A stretch of 64,000 bases of DNA from Virgibacillus_R byunsanensis (GTDB taxonomy: Bacteria; Bacillota; Bacilli; Bacillales; Amphibacillaceae), in assembly GCF_042675965.1 (NCBI RefSeq), contig NZ_JBHTKJ010000001.1:1-64000 (forward strand), read 5' to 3'. The position numbers and the translations under genes were made by a program. Numbering within the stretch: the stretch's first letter is position 1; the number at the start of each line of letters is the position of its first letter. This document shows, piece by piece, positions 33,829 through 43,333 of this stretch. The notes beneath the pieces were generated by a model. That model saw only the letters and a program-made list of their open reading frames with translations. It searched no databases and was not told where the DNA came from.

Positions 33829-34833
33829 TTATTTGGTGGCTGTTGCAGCCAAGAGTTGTTTAGCCCTTTCATCTTGCAGCCAGCAATCTACCTCATGTGT
33901 GTCACTAAGCTGTGATGAATTAGGATAAACTTTATCACACACCTCCATCGCTAACGGACATCTTGCTGTAAATGGACATCCGATAGGAGGTGAGAATAAA
34001 TCTGGTGGTGTTCCATCAATAGGAACGAGTTTCTCCCCTTGTAAATCAAGGCGAGGAACTGATTTTAGTAACCCTTTGGTATAAGGGTGTTGGGTATGGT
34101 AGAAAATTTCTCGTTTCGTACCAACTTCGATAATTTTCCCAGCATACATTACGGCAATACGATCAGCGATTTTCGCGACTACCCCTAAATCATGGGTGAT
34201 CAAAATAATAGAAACGCCTGTTTGTTCCTGAATTTTGCCAAATAGCTCTAGAATTTGTGCCTGTATGGTTACATCAAGTGCGGTCGTTGGTTCGTCTGCA
34301 ATCAGAAGCTCTGGTTCACAAATAAGAGCCATAGCAATTACAATTCGCTGCCGCATACCTCCACTAAATTGGTGTGGATATTGTTTTAAGCGTTCCTCAG
34401 GATTTGGAATACCAACTAAGTCCATCATCTCGAAGGCTTTTTTCTTCGCCTGATCTCTGGAAATTGTATGGTGCTGGCGTAGTCCTTCCATCAGCTGTGA
34501 TCCAATTGTTAAGGTTGGATTTAAGGCAGTCATCGGGTCTTGGAATATCATTGAAATATCAACACCACGGATCGAGCGCATTTCTTTTTCCGATAATTTG
34601 GTTAGCTCTCTTCCCTTGAACTTGATGATTCCATTAGAAATTTTACCTGGTGGGTCCGGGATCAAGCGCATGATCGCATTTGATGTAACACTTTTCCCGC
34701 AACCAGATTCACCTACTATTGCAAGGGTTTCCCCTTTATATAAATCAAAATTAACACCTCTAACGGCTTTAACTGTTCCTCCATATGTAGTGAATGTCAC
34801 GTGGAGGTTATCGACTTCTAGAATTTTTTCCAT
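33829..34833 (-). CDS. dppD: Dipeptide ABC transporter ATPase DppD
   Basis: A 334-residue ATPase with Walker A GESGCGKSV, signature FSGGMRQRIVIAMAL and C-terminal PPIGCPFTARCPLAMEVC. I chose the ATG at 34833 because AGGTG lies 6 bases upstream; an in-frame GTG three codons earlier overlaps that SD. It follows dppC with 9 bp between. Confidence 0.9.
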   Translation of the reverse strand: MEKILEVDNLHVTFTTYGGTVKAVRGVNFDLYKGETLAIVGESGCGKSVTSNAIMRLIPDPPGKISNGIIKFKGRELTKLSEKEMRSIRGVDISMIFQDPMTALNPTLTIGSQLMEGLRQHHTISRDQAKKKAFEMMDLVGIPNPEERLKQYPHQFSGGMRQRIVIAMALICEPELLIADEPTTALDVTIQAQILELFGKIQEQTGVSIILITHDLGVVAKIADRIAVMYAGKIIEVGTKREIFYHTQHPYTKGLLKSVPRLDLQGEKLVPIDGTPPDLFSPPIGCPFTARCPLAMEVCDKVYPNSSQLSDTHEVDCWLQDERAKQLLAATATK

Positions 34834-34842
34834 GTGTATCAC

Positions 34843-35799
34843 CTACTTCCTTAACTTCGGATCGAGTGCATCCTGAAGTCCATCACCTAATACGTTAAAT
34901 GCAAACATTGTAAATGAAATGAAAAACGCCGGGAAGAACAATGTCCACCAGTATCCAGATAGAATTGCACCTAATGAATCGTTAGCCATAACACCCCAGC
35001 TTGCAAAAGGCGATTGAATACCTAATCCTAGAAAGCTTAGAAATGCTTCTGCAAAGATAGCTGTTGGTACTGTTAACGTCATTTGCACAATAATTGGCCC
35101 CATCGTATTAGGGAGTAAATTTTTTCGGATAATTCGTGCTGTTTTCGTTCCAAATGATTTAGAGGCGAGAACAAATTCATAGTTTTTAATCTGTAATACT
35201 TGCCCCCGCACAATTCGGGCCATTCCTACCCATCCTGTTACCGTTAAGGCAACAATGATCGTTGTTAAACTTGGTCCCATAACTACTAATAATAGAATGA
35301 CAACTAAGAGATATGGAAGTCCATATAATATTTCGATAATACGCATCATGATGTTATCCGTGCGACCACCTTTATAGCCGGAAATTCCACCATAGATGAT
35401 CCCAATAAAGAAATCTATTAAAGCTGCCATTAAGCCTACAAATAGGGATATTCTTGCCCCGTACCATGTTCTGGTAAACACGTCACGGCCTAATGAATCT
35501 GTACCAAACCAATGCGCTCCAGATGGTGACTGAAACTGATTTGGTAGATTCTGATCCTTAACCGAATATGGTGATAGAATTGGACCCAAAATGGCCATTA
35601 TCCCTAGTAATATTAAAAATATTAGTCCGGCCATCGCCAATTTATTTTTGATAAGGCGTTTCCAAGCATCTTGCCAATAAGACAATGACGGCCTTGAAAC
35701 GTTTTCGGCAGCACCCTTATCCTTTTCCTTCCATTTAAACCAGTCATTCGGTACTTCGGTCGGAGAATGAGGTACATTCATCTTGTTTGCTGGTTTCAT
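34843..35799 (-). CDS. dppC: Dipeptide ABC transporter permease DppC
   Basis: A 318-residue BPD-type permease. An N-terminal cytoplasmic segment (about 1-55) precedes about six helices. The OppC_N and BPD_transp_1 signatures are visible, with the EAA loop near ASKSFGTKTARIIRKNLLPN. The ATG at 35799 has a GGGAGGAG SD. Its start lies 2 bp from the dppB stop, so coupling is likely. Confidence 0.9.
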   Translation of the reverse strand: MKPANKMNVPHSPTEVPNDWFKWKEKDKGAAENVSRPSLSYWQDAWKRLIKNKLAMAGLIFLILLGIMAILGPILSPYSVKDQNLPNQFQSPSGAHWFGTDSLGRDVFTRTWYGARISLFVGLMAALIDFFIGIIYGGISGYKGGRTDNIMMRIIEILYGLPYLLVVILLLVVMGPSLTTIIVALTVTGWVGMARIVRGQVLQIKNYEFVLASKSFGTKTARIIRKNLLPNTMGPIIVQMTLTVPTAIFAEAFLSFLGLGIQSPFASWGVMANDSLGAILSGYWWTLFFPAFFISFTMFAFNVLGDGLQDALDPKLRK

Positions 35800-35800
35800 C

Positions 35801-36733
35801 TTATTCTCCTCCCTTTTTGTGTACTTTAATACGCGGATCCAATATGCCATATGCTATATCAACTAAGAAAAGCATGAAAATGAGAAAGGCACTATAGAAC
35901 ACAGTAGTTCCCATGATTACAGGATAATCGCGCTGATTGATACTTTCGACAAAATACTGCCCCATTCCAGGTATAGCGAATATTTTTTCGATAACAAATG
36001 TTCCTGTTAAAATTCCAGCTAATAGTGTACCCATGATGGTAACAACTGGCATCAACGCATTTTTCAAAGCATGCTTGAAGACTATTTTCCAAGGTGATAG
36101 CCCTTTTGCACGAGCCATTTTAATATAATCCTGTGTCAGAACTTCAATCATGGTTGAACGAGTCAGTCTCGCGATAATCGCCATGGGTCCTGTTGCTAAG
36201 GCAAGTACAGGGAGTACCATATGAGCAGGACTTGACCAGGTAGCCACCGGGAAAATTCCTGTATTTACAGCTAACTGCTGAATCAGTAATGTTGCTAGCA
36301 CAAAGTTCGGTATCGAAATTCCCAACACAGCAAAACTCATTGCCATATAATCAATGACACCATTGTGTCGTAGGGCCGCTACTATTCCTAGAATAATTCC
36401 GGATACAACAGCGAAAATAATCGTAATAATACCTAGTTCAAACGAGATAGGAAATCCCCGTCCGAGCAAATCATTTACCGTCTGTGTGGGTTGCTTGATC
36501 GATGGACCAAATTCGAATGTAGCAATCGATTTCAAATAAAGTAAATATTGAACATGGTAAGGTTCATCTAAATTATAATGTGCTTCTAAATTTCGTTGTA
36601 CCGTTTCATTAGTTCCTCGCTCCTCGTTAAGTGGAGAACCAGGAATAGTTACCATCAGCACAAATGTAAGTGTAACGATAATCCATAAGGTCACAACCAT
36701 TATAAGTAACCGTTTTAGTATGTATTGTAGCAT
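35801..36733 (-). CDS. dppB: Dipeptide ABC transporter permease DppB
   Basis: A 310-residue BPD-type permease starting MLQYILKRLLIMVVTLW, with six helices and an EAA loop (MARAKGLSPWKIVFKHALKN). The ATG at 36733 has GGAGG 8 bases upstream. A longer frame reaching 36871 reads through the dispersed repeat upstream and is not used. Confidence 0.9.
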   Translation of the reverse strand: MLQYILKRLLIMVVTLWIIVTLTFVLMVTIPGSPLNEERGTNETVQRNLEAHYNLDEPYHVQYLLYLKSIATFEFGPSIKQPTQTVNDLLGRGFPISFELGIITIIFAVVSGIILGIVAALRHNGVIDYMAMSFAVLGISIPNFVLATLLIQQLAVNTGIFPVATWSSPAHMVLPVLALATGPMAIIARLTRSTMIEVLTQDYIKMARAKGLSPWKIVFKHALKNALMPVVTIMGTLLAGILTGTFVIEKIFAIPGMGQYFVESINQRDYPVIMGTTVFYSAFLIFMLFLVDIAYGILDPRIKVHKKGGE

Positions 36734-36749
36734 GATTTTCCTCCAGTCA

Positions 36750-37030
36750 TGAACAAAAGCTAGAAGCACCCGGTAGCGACGTATGGACTCGCCCGCGCAT
36801 CGCGGTGGTTCGGCGTTGCCGCGCAAATCGGCGATTTTAGTCGAACATCCAAAATGAAACATGCCCTTCATAGGGGGATGCCGTCATTGGGCCAAGAGCC
36901 CGCTTTTAGTCGGGCCTCCTTATGCTAAGTAAATCGATTTCGTTAACTTATCGCATGAAGGTGAGGGAAGTCCACTAGTAGTTGGGCGTTTAAGCTGGAC
37001 GTGTCTAAGCCTTACAACCAATTGTTCACA
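36750..37030. repeat. Dispersed element, family 1, rearranged copy inside the dpp operon
   Basis: Contains GGTAGCGACGTATGGACTCG, GGTGAGGGAAGTCCACTAG and GTTGGGCGTTTAAGCTGGACG. It differs from other copies by extra sequence in the middle (36795-36900). It lies between dppA and dppB, so the operon is interrupted by about 475 non-coding bp here. Confidence 0.7.
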
Positions 37031-37208
37031 GCTAATTTTTATACTTCACATAATCATTGTAATGTCTTGATTTAAGCCAAGACCTAATAGTGATAATCTT
37101 AGAAATTTATATTCACAGAACCAACAATACGTATCAGTTCTTTCCGTATAAAAAGTCTGAGCTAAACACCAATGGCAGAGCTATAGTGTGTCTATAAATA
37201 TCAAGTAA
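37031..37208. other. Non-coding remainder of the dppA-dppB gap
   Basis: AT-rich sequence with no recognised gene or terminator. An imperfect inverted repeat (GTCTTGATTTAAGCCAAGAC, 37063-37082) could form a small hairpin, with arms GTCTTG and CAAGAC. Confidence 0.35.
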
Positions 37209-38036
37209 TTAGGTTGAAAACGTGGTATTCGCCGCTAATTCTGTCATGACAAGCATCGCCTGATACGCTTCTAGTATATCTTTAGCTTGGTATTTTACAA
37301 TTGTTGTTCCAGGTTCTATTTCGGTACCTGGCATCAGATTGGCCCACTCGGCCTGACCATGATTGCTAAATTCAATTTTTATTACTGGTTTATCTGGTGG
37401 TGTAAGTGCTTGCACATTCGCACGATTTTCGAACGCTTCTGTTACTTTAGTTGTTAAAAGTTCACCGGCCTTTTTCGGTGTCAAGCTTTTTACTGAAGAT
37501 CGTGATATCGATTCCTTCACCGCTGCGGTTGTAATATTCGGAATAAGTTCCTCTGCTTCTTTACAAGCTTGATCGTCCCCTGCAACCATTAAAATCGGCA
37601 CACCGAAATATCCTGCAACATAAGCGTTAAACCCCAGTTCTCCAATCGGTTTATCGTTTATAAAAAAGTTTCTTACTGCATGAACCATCGCATGTGACAT
37701 CACGCCAAATTGACCTGCACGAGCATGATATCCAACAAAGATGGCACCTTCGTAGGTTGCGTCAAGCCCTTGCATCATAGATAGAGGTTTTACTTCACCA
37801 GTTATTAATCTAGCTTCTGTATGTAATTGGTCTATCAAAATATTATTCATTTTTGAGTGGCTATCATTTACCAGAATTTCTTCACAGCCGCTTTTATACG
37901 CTGCATCAATTACATAATTTGTTTCATCTGTCATGATCTTGCGTGCTCTTTCATAATTATGCTTTTTTGAATCTACATATGTATGATCCGGTAATCCTGT
38001 AATACCTTCCATGTCTACAGAAACATATAGCTTCAT
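37209..38036 (-). CDS. dppA: D-aminopeptidase DppA (M55)
   Basis: A 275-residue zinc D-aminopeptidase. Metal and catalytic residues match B. subtilis DppA in both identity and number: Asp8 and Glu10 (SVDMEG), His60 (NDSHSK), His104 (GYHARAG), His115 (VMSH) and Glu133 (IGELGF). It releases D-amino acids from short peptides and is the first gene of the dpp operon. In B. subtilis this operon is repressed by CodY; I could not identify a convincing CodY box here. Confidence 0.93.
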   Translation of the reverse strand: MKLYVSVDMEGITGLPDHTYVDSKKHNYERARKIMTDETNYVIDAAYKSGCEEILVNDSHSKMNNILIDQLHTEARLITGEVKPLSMMQGLDATYEGAIFVGYHARAGQFGVMSHAMVHAVRNFFINDKPIGELGFNAYVAGYFGVPILMVAGDDQACKEAEELIPNITTAAVKESISRSSVKSLTPKKAGELLTTKVTEAFENRANVQALTPPDKPVIKIEFSNHGQAEWANLMPGTEIEPGTTIVKYQAKDILEAYQAMLVMTELAANTTFST

Positions 38037-38040
38037 GATG

Positions 38041-38521
38041 TACTCCCCTTTATTCTCATTAATGATCTTAGTATTAGTAATATTCTTTCATCTTACCATA
38101 AGATACATGGTTGTTCAGTGGTGCATTTTTACTATTGTTTATTACACCTGGTAACCAACATGTGTCACAATTTTACGAAAATTAAAATAATAGATTATGC
38201 CAAACCTACAAAATAGTTTAGTTGAATAGTAGTCTTTAAATCGATTTGATATTTTTATTTTACCATAGCTTTTTTGTTATTAAAAGTCGTTTTCGCACGC
38301 CATCTTCATTGTTGCTATAAATTGCGACGTAACTTGAAAACACGATCAGTGCTCTGCTATCGCTCGCGAAAAACCTAGTGTATTTCCAGAGCGAGTAAAA
38401 GTACCAACCATCATCTCAAGTTACGGCGTATTTTATATCTAATCTCTCAAAAAACAATCTTTACGAAAACAGCCTTATTAAAAGTCGAGCATTTTTCAAT
38501 GAGGGATTAAAAGCTCGTTAA
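38041..38521. other. Gene-free region upstream of dppA
   Basis: Contains the dppA promoter region and the dispersed element at 38321-38446. No gene recognised. Confidence 0.5.
38321..38446. repeat. Dispersed element, family 3, with terminal inverted repeats
   Basis: GCGACGTAACTTGA near one end and TCAAGTTACGGCGT near the other are inverted repeats. The inside (TGTATTTCCAGAGCGAGTAAAAG) matches, in reverse orientation, the element at 49250-49420. It resembles a MITE-like or REP-like sequence without coding capacity. Confidence 0.75.
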
Positions 38522-38553
38522 AAAACAGATGAGCATAATTGCCCATCTGTTTT
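38522..38553 (-). terminator. Rho-independent terminator of murA
   Basis: AAAACAGATGAGC and GCCCATCTGTTTT pair with one mismatch and a 6-base loop. On the minus strand six T residues follow. Confidence 0.75.
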
Positions 38554-38587
38554 GAGAATTCATATACGTGATTAATATCCGTTTATT

Positions 38588-39931
38588 TTATATTTTAGAG
38601 AATTCAGCTACCATTCTATTTGGTTGAATATCCATTTCTTCTACTTGTACAAAAGGTCCAACAACGTCACCATTTTCATCCACTCGTTCAATATCAGCTC
38701 CTAAAGAAGCTAATTTTCCAGCTAAGTTTACATAGCCACGATCTAGATGCTTAAGCTCTGTTACATGTGTTAAGCCATCTGCATAAAGACCAGCTAAAAT
38801 TAACGCAGCGGCAGCTCGTAAATCTGTTGCAGCAACTTCTGCTCCTTGGAGGTCACAACCACCCTCGATAATCACACTACGGCCTTCGATTTTCATTTTA
38901 GCGTTCATTCTACGAAATTCTTCTACATGCATAAAACGATTTTCAAATACGGTTTCGGTAATCACACTTGTGCCTTGTGCACATAACATTAAGGACATCA
39001 TCTGTGATTGCATGTCAGTTGGAAAACCTGGATGTGGTAGAGTTTTAATATCTGTTGCCTTCAACTCTTTGGGACCAATAACACGTAATCCATTGTTTTC
39101 TTCCATAATCGTAACGCCCATTTCCTCGAGTTTGGAAATCACAGAACGCAAATGTTCACTAACTGCATTTTCAATTAGCACATTTCCACCTGTGATGGCT
39201 GCTGCAACCATAAACGTTCCAGCTTCTACCCTGTCGGGAATAATTGCATGTTCTGCACCGTGAAGCTTTTCCACACCTGTGATTTTAATCGTTTCCGTAC
39301 CTGCACCTATTACTTTAGCACCCATTTTATTTAAGAAGTTAGCTAAATCAACTATTTCTGGTTCTTTTGCGCAATTTTCTATAATTGTTTTACCTTCAGC
39401 AAGTGTTGCAGCCATCATAATATTCTCTGTAGCCCCTACACTTGGCATATCTAGATAGATTTTCGCACCTTGTAAGCGGCCGTCAACTTCTACTTCTACA
39501 AAGCCGTTACCGACATGCACATCTGCCCCCATTGCTTCAAAACCTTTTAAATGTAAATCAATTGGACGTGAACCTATTGCACAACCACCTGGCATCGCAA
39601 CATTTGCATGACCATATCGAGCCAAAAGTGGTCCTAAAACTAATACAGATGCCCTCATCTTACGCACATATTCGAATGGCGCCTCCGTTTTTAACTTTTT
39701 TGAAGCATCAACTGCCACTGCATTATTTTCAAATTGTACGTTTGCATTCATATTTCGTAAAACTTCATTAATCGTATAAACATCAGCTAGGACAGGAACA
39801 TCGGTAATAAGACTCTTACCTTCACTTGCAAGAATACTAGCCGTTATGACTGGTAGGACGGCATTTTTAGCACCTTCTACATTTACGGTACCAGTTAATT
39901 GCTGCCCGCCTCTTACGATGATTTTTTCCAT
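38588..39931 (-). CDS. murA: UDP-N-acetylglucosamine 1-carboxyvinyltransferase MurA
   Basis: A 447-residue enzyme for the first committed step of peptidoglycan synthesis. The fosfomycin-target Cys117 lies in PGGCAIGSRP, and Lys22-Asn23 in EGAKNA. SD AAGGAG lies 9 bases before ATG 39931; a longer frame extends into ywmB and is rejected. The order ywmB-murA-spoIID fits B. subtilis murAA. Confidence 0.95.
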   Translation of the reverse strand: MEKIIVRGGQQLTGTVNVEGAKNAVLPVITASILASEGKSLITDVPVLADVYTINEVLRNMNANVQFENNAVAVDASKKLKTEAPFEYVRKMRASVLVLGPLLARYGHANVAMPGGCAIGSRPIDLHLKGFEAMGADVHVGNGFVEVEVDGRLQGAKIYLDMPSVGATENIMMAATLAEGKTIIENCAKEPEIVDLANFLNKMGAKVIGAGTETIKITGVEKLHGAEHAIIPDRVEAGTFMVAAAITGGNVLIENAVSEHLRSVISKLEEMGVTIMEENNGLRVIGPKELKATDIKTLPHPGFPTDMQSQMMSLMLCAQGTSVITETVFENRFMHVEEFRRMNAKMKIEGRSVIIEGGCDLQGAEVAATDLRAAAALILAGLYADGLTHVTELKHLDRGYVNLAGKLASLGADIERVDENGDVVGPFVQVEEMDIQPNRMVAEFSKI

Positions 39932-39965
39932 ATTACAAATCTCCTTCAGATCCAATTTCACTATA

Positions 39966-40679
39966 TTAATATTCATCTATTAGGATAGGTGTTCCTATCG
40001 TGTAATTTGATTTTCCATTTTCTGTTGCTGTAACTACTAGTTGAAAGTTAACCGGTTTGTCTGTGATCGTAATCTTTTCCGACCACATTGGTGTGTACCC
40101 GTAAACTATATTTTTATGCATTGAATTTTCTACTGTGTCATTTTGTGTCGTTACATGTTGTAAACCAAACTGTTGTTTTATTTTTTGAATAAAATAAACA
40201 CTATTGATTATACCATGATCTATAGTTGTCAGACAAGAAAATATTTTAGCAGACATTGTAAAATATTGATTTAATATGTCGTGTTTCCTTGAAACATATG
40301 ACTCTTTAATAGATTCATTCCATGCCTTACCTTCTATAAGTACATTGATCTCAGATTGGTAGTTTTCATCTTTTGGTATCAACACTTTATAATGTTCGAT
40401 AATCCCCACCGAATTGTGTACGTCCCTAAATGAATATTCTATTATGTTTTCATCTTCTGCAACAGTGCCATTATATCTATTTTTTAATTCTTCGATAACT
40501 TTTTTTACTTTTTCTCTTTCCATTTGTTCCTTTATGGTGACTTGCCATTCCTCTACAGCAAGATCCTCACTCGTAACAAATGCAGTCATATCTATTAATT
40601 CATCTGATTGCGTATGATTGGCCATGGTTTCATTCGGTAGTAATAATAGTAAAAGTACCATAATAGCAGATTTTCTCAT
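39966..40679 (-). CDS. ywmB: YwmB family protein
   Basis: A 237-residue exported protein with an N-terminal hydrophobic signal segment (MRKSAIMVLLLLLLP). The rest is soluble and alpha/beta. Its place between ywzB and murA matches B. subtilis YwmB, whose fold has been likened to TATA-binding protein; role unknown. The ATG at 40679 has GGGAGG 7 bases upstream. It is 34 bp upstream of murA and probably co-transcribed with it. Confidence 0.8.
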   Translation of the reverse strand: MRKSAIMVLLLLLLPNETMANHTQSDELIDMTAFVTSEDLAVEEWQVTIKEQMEREKVKKVIEELKNRYNGTVAEDENIIEYSFRDVHNSVGIIEHYKVLIPKDENYQSEINVLIEGKAWNESIKESYVSRKHDILNQYFTMSAKIFSCLTTIDHGIINSVYFIQKIKQQFGLQHVTTQNDTVENSMHKNIVYGYTPMWSEKITITDKPVNFQLVVTATENGKSNYTIGTPILIDEY

Positions 40680-40806
40680 AAAAAAATCCTCCCTGTTCAT
40701 TTCTGTATCTACAGTATGAACGGAAGAATTATCTGTTATACGTTTCCATATAATATTTTAATAGAATACTAGTTTACAATCATGACCGGGAGTATTACCC
40801 CGGCAA

Positions 40807-41037
40807 TTAGAATAAATAGAGAAGATCTTGTGACCATTGCAAGAATTCAAGGAAAAACCTACTTACTCCAGCACCAACTACAATCGTTATGAACATTAAA
40901 AGAATTTTAGCTTCTGTTCCATGACCTTTTCTTATTAGTGGATCGAAATTTATTGTCTGTACAATTCTCCACGTAATAAAAATAAATAGTAAATGCGATA
41001 TCATACTTGTAACAGCTAATTGTCCAATTGAAAACAT
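40807..41037 (-). CDS. ywzB: DUF1146 family small membrane protein (YwzB)
   Basis: A 76-residue protein with two membrane helices (about 5-25 and 45-65) and the intervening NFDPLIRKGHGTEAK motif typical of DUF1146. The ATG at 41037 has AAGGTGG 5 bases upstream; an in-frame GTG three codons earlier overlaps it. It lies between atpC and ywmB, as in B. subtilis. Confidence 0.82.
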   Translation of the reverse strand: MFSIGQLAVTSMISHLLFIFITWRIVQTINFDPLIRKGHGTEAKILLMFITIVVGAGVSRFFLEFLQWSQDLLYLF

Positions 41038-41255
41038 GAGAACCACCTTATTTATATTCGTAATTTATTTGCTCTTTTCACTACTGATACTTTGCCACGT
41101 CCGATGGGAAATGTCAATTAATTGGTGTGTTAGGCGGAGTTGAATGGAGAAGCTTATGTAATTTACCCTATTGAAATAATCCAGAAAATAATTCATTTCC
41201 CGGGAAATATCGACATTAAATATGATTGATACTGTAAATTTGACTACACTAAAGC

Positions 41256-41297
41256 GCAAAAAACCCCTCGCAACATATGTTACAAGAGATTTTTCAA
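41256..41297 (-). terminator. Probable terminator of the atp operon
   Basis: An imperfect hairpin centred on the palindrome AACATATGTT with CTC/GAG arms, followed on the minus strand by GGGGTTTTTT. It lies 4 bp beyond the atpC stop. The stem has mismatches, so strength is uncertain. Confidence 0.5.
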
Positions 41298-41301
41298 TGA
41301 T

Positions 41302-41697
41302 TTACCTTATGATATCTAATCGGTTCATTGCGCGTTTGAGTGCTAATTCTGCCCTTTGGAAGTCGATGTTATCTTGTTTAGTCTGAAGACGTTGCTCTGC
41401 TCGTGACTTTGCTTCTTGTGCACGATCAACATTTATTTCTGAAGGTTTCTCAGCAGATTGTGCCAGGATGGTCACTTTATCTGGTCGAACCTCCAAAAAT
41501 CCGCCATTTACAGCAAGTCGCTGTTCATCATTTTCACGCTTTAATCGTACTGCGCTGATTGTTAATGGAGCGACTAATGGAATATGCCCTGGTAAGATAC
41601 CGAGCTCCCCATTTTCTGCTTTACAGCTAACCATTTCAAAACTATCTTCCAACACTGGACCATCAGGAGTAACAACACTCACAATTAGTGTTTTCAA
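41302..41697 (-). CDS. atpC: ATP synthase epsilon subunit
   Basis: A 131-residue F1 central-stalk subunit. An N-terminal beta-sandwich (LIVSVVTPDGPV, GELGILPGHIPLVAPL) precedes a C-terminal two-helix hairpin that can inhibit ATP hydrolysis. Last gene of the atp operon. Confidence 0.93.
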   Translation of the reverse strand: MKTLIVSVVTPDGPVLEDSFEMVSCKAENGELGILPGHIPLVAPLTISAVRLKRENDEQRLAVNGGFLEVRPDKVTILAQSAEKPSEINVDRAQEAKSRAEQRLQTKQDNIDFQRAELALKRAMNRLDIIR

Positions 41698-41816
41698 TGT
41701 AACCCCTCCTCAGACTGGTAGATCCTTAGAGTGCTTGACATTGCAAAACACCCTAATGGCCTTCGTACATATAAGGATTATCCCTATACCTACACTTCTA
41801 CCGTATGTCTTCGTTA

Positions 41817-43226
41817 TTATTCCATACCTTTTGCTTTTTCAATTACATCTTCAATGCGTCCTACTAGACGGAATGCATCCTCTGGTAGGTCATCATATTT
41901 ACCATCAAGAATTTGTTTAAAACCACTTACTGTTTCACTAACAGGTACATAAGAACCTTTTTGTCCTGTAAACTGCTCAGCTACGTGGAAATTTTGTGAT
42001 AGGAAAAACTGGATACGACGTGCACGAGATACGGTTTGTTTATCTTCATCCGATAATTCATCCATACCAAGGATTGCAATAATATCCTGTAATTCTTTAT
42101 ATCGTTGAAGTGTACGTTGAACTTCACGTGCTACTTCATAATGCTCATCACCAACAACCTCAGGATCTAGTGCGCGTGATGTGGAAGCTAATGGATCCAC
42201 CGCTGGGTAGATACCTTGCTCAGATAGTTTACGATCTAAGTTTGTTGTTGCATCTAAGTGAGCGAATGTTGTCGCAGGAGCAGGATCCGTATAGTCATCG
42301 GCAGGTACGTAAATCGCCTGGATTGACGTTACAGAACCTTTATCAGTTGATGTGATTCGCTCTTGTAATTGTCCCATCTCTGTTGCAAGTGTTGGCTGGT
42401 AACCAACGGCAGATGGCATACGGCCTAGAAGCGCGGATACCTCAGAACCTGCTTGAGTGAAACGATAAATGTTATCAACAAAGAACAACACGTCTTGTCC
42501 TTCTTCGTCACGGAAATATTCAGCCATGGTTAAGCCTGTAAGTGCAACACGCATACGTGCTCCAGGTGGCTCGTTCATCTGACCAAATACCATTGCCGTT
42601 TTTGTAATAACACCTGAATCTTTCATTTCATAGTAAAGGTCGTTACCTTCACGTGTACGCTCACCAACACCGGCGAATACGGATATACCACCGTGCTCTT
42701 GAGCAATGTTGTTAATTAATTCTTGGATAAGTACCGTTTTACCAACACCGGCACCACCAAATAAACCGATTTTACCACCTTTAATGTATGGTGCTAAAAG
42801 GTCAACAACTTTAATACCAGTTTCTAAAATTTCTGTGTCTGTCGCAAGGTTTTCAAATTTGGGTGCTTCACGGTGGATTGGATCCAGTCGTATATCTTTC
42901 GCTAATGGTTCATCAAGGTCAATGTTCTCACCTAGTACGTTAAATACACGGCCTAATGTTACCTCACCAACAGGAACTGTAATAGCACGTCCTAAATTTT
43001 CTACTGTCATACCACGTTTAATACCATCAGTTGATCCCATGGCGATGGTACGTACAGAATTGTCACCTAAATGAAGTGCTACTTCTAAAGTAAGATCAAT
43101 ACTTCCTTCAGCACTATCATCAGATTGATGGACAACTAATGCGTTATAAATTTCTGGAAGCTGGCTGTCTTCGAATTTTACGTCGACAACAGGTCCCATA
43201 ACTTGTGTAACGTGTCCTTTGCTCAT
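41817..43226 (-). CDS. atpD: ATP synthase beta subunit
   Basis: A 469-residue catalytic F1 subunit. Walker A is GGAGVGKTV, the catalytic Glu is in GVGERTREGND, the DELSEED region reads DELSDED, and the ATPase signature PAVDPLASTS is present. Typical length. Confidence 0.96.
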   Translation of the reverse strand: MSKGHVTQVMGPVVDVKFEDSQLPEIYNALVVHQSDDSAEGSIDLTLEVALHLGDNSVRTIAMGSTDGIKRGMTVENLGRAITVPVGEVTLGRVFNVLGENIDLDEPLAKDIRLDPIHREAPKFENLATDTEILETGIKVVDLLAPYIKGGKIGLFGGAGVGKTVLIQELINNIAQEHGGISVFAGVGERTREGNDLYYEMKDSGVITKTAMVFGQMNEPPGARMRVALTGLTMAEYFRDEEGQDVLFFVDNIYRFTQAGSEVSALLGRMPSAVGYQPTLATEMGQLQERITSTDKGSVTSIQAIYVPADDYTDPAPATTFAHLDATTNLDRKLSEQGIYPAVDPLASTSRALDPEVVGDEHYEVAREVQRTLQRYKELQDIIAILGMDELSDEDKQTVSRARRIQFFLSQNFHVAEQFTGQKGSYVPVSETVSGFKQILDGKYDDLPEDAFRLVGRIEDVIEKAKGME

Positions 43227-43333
43227 CGATTTCCCTCCTAACTAACTTTAGAAAAACGCTGCTTACATAGTCTTTCTTCGTAATTGATGACGTTTTTCTT
43301 ATACTTAAACACTTAAATCGATAGGTCAGCGTA

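Noticed and set aside
36734..36871. N-terminal extension of dppB
   Set aside because: It translates a dispersed repeat. The ATG at 36733 has a proper SD and gives the usual permease N terminus.
41065..41259. A 64-codon minus-strand frame between atpC and ywzB
   Set aside because: No SD or recognisable features, and conserved synteny has no gene here.
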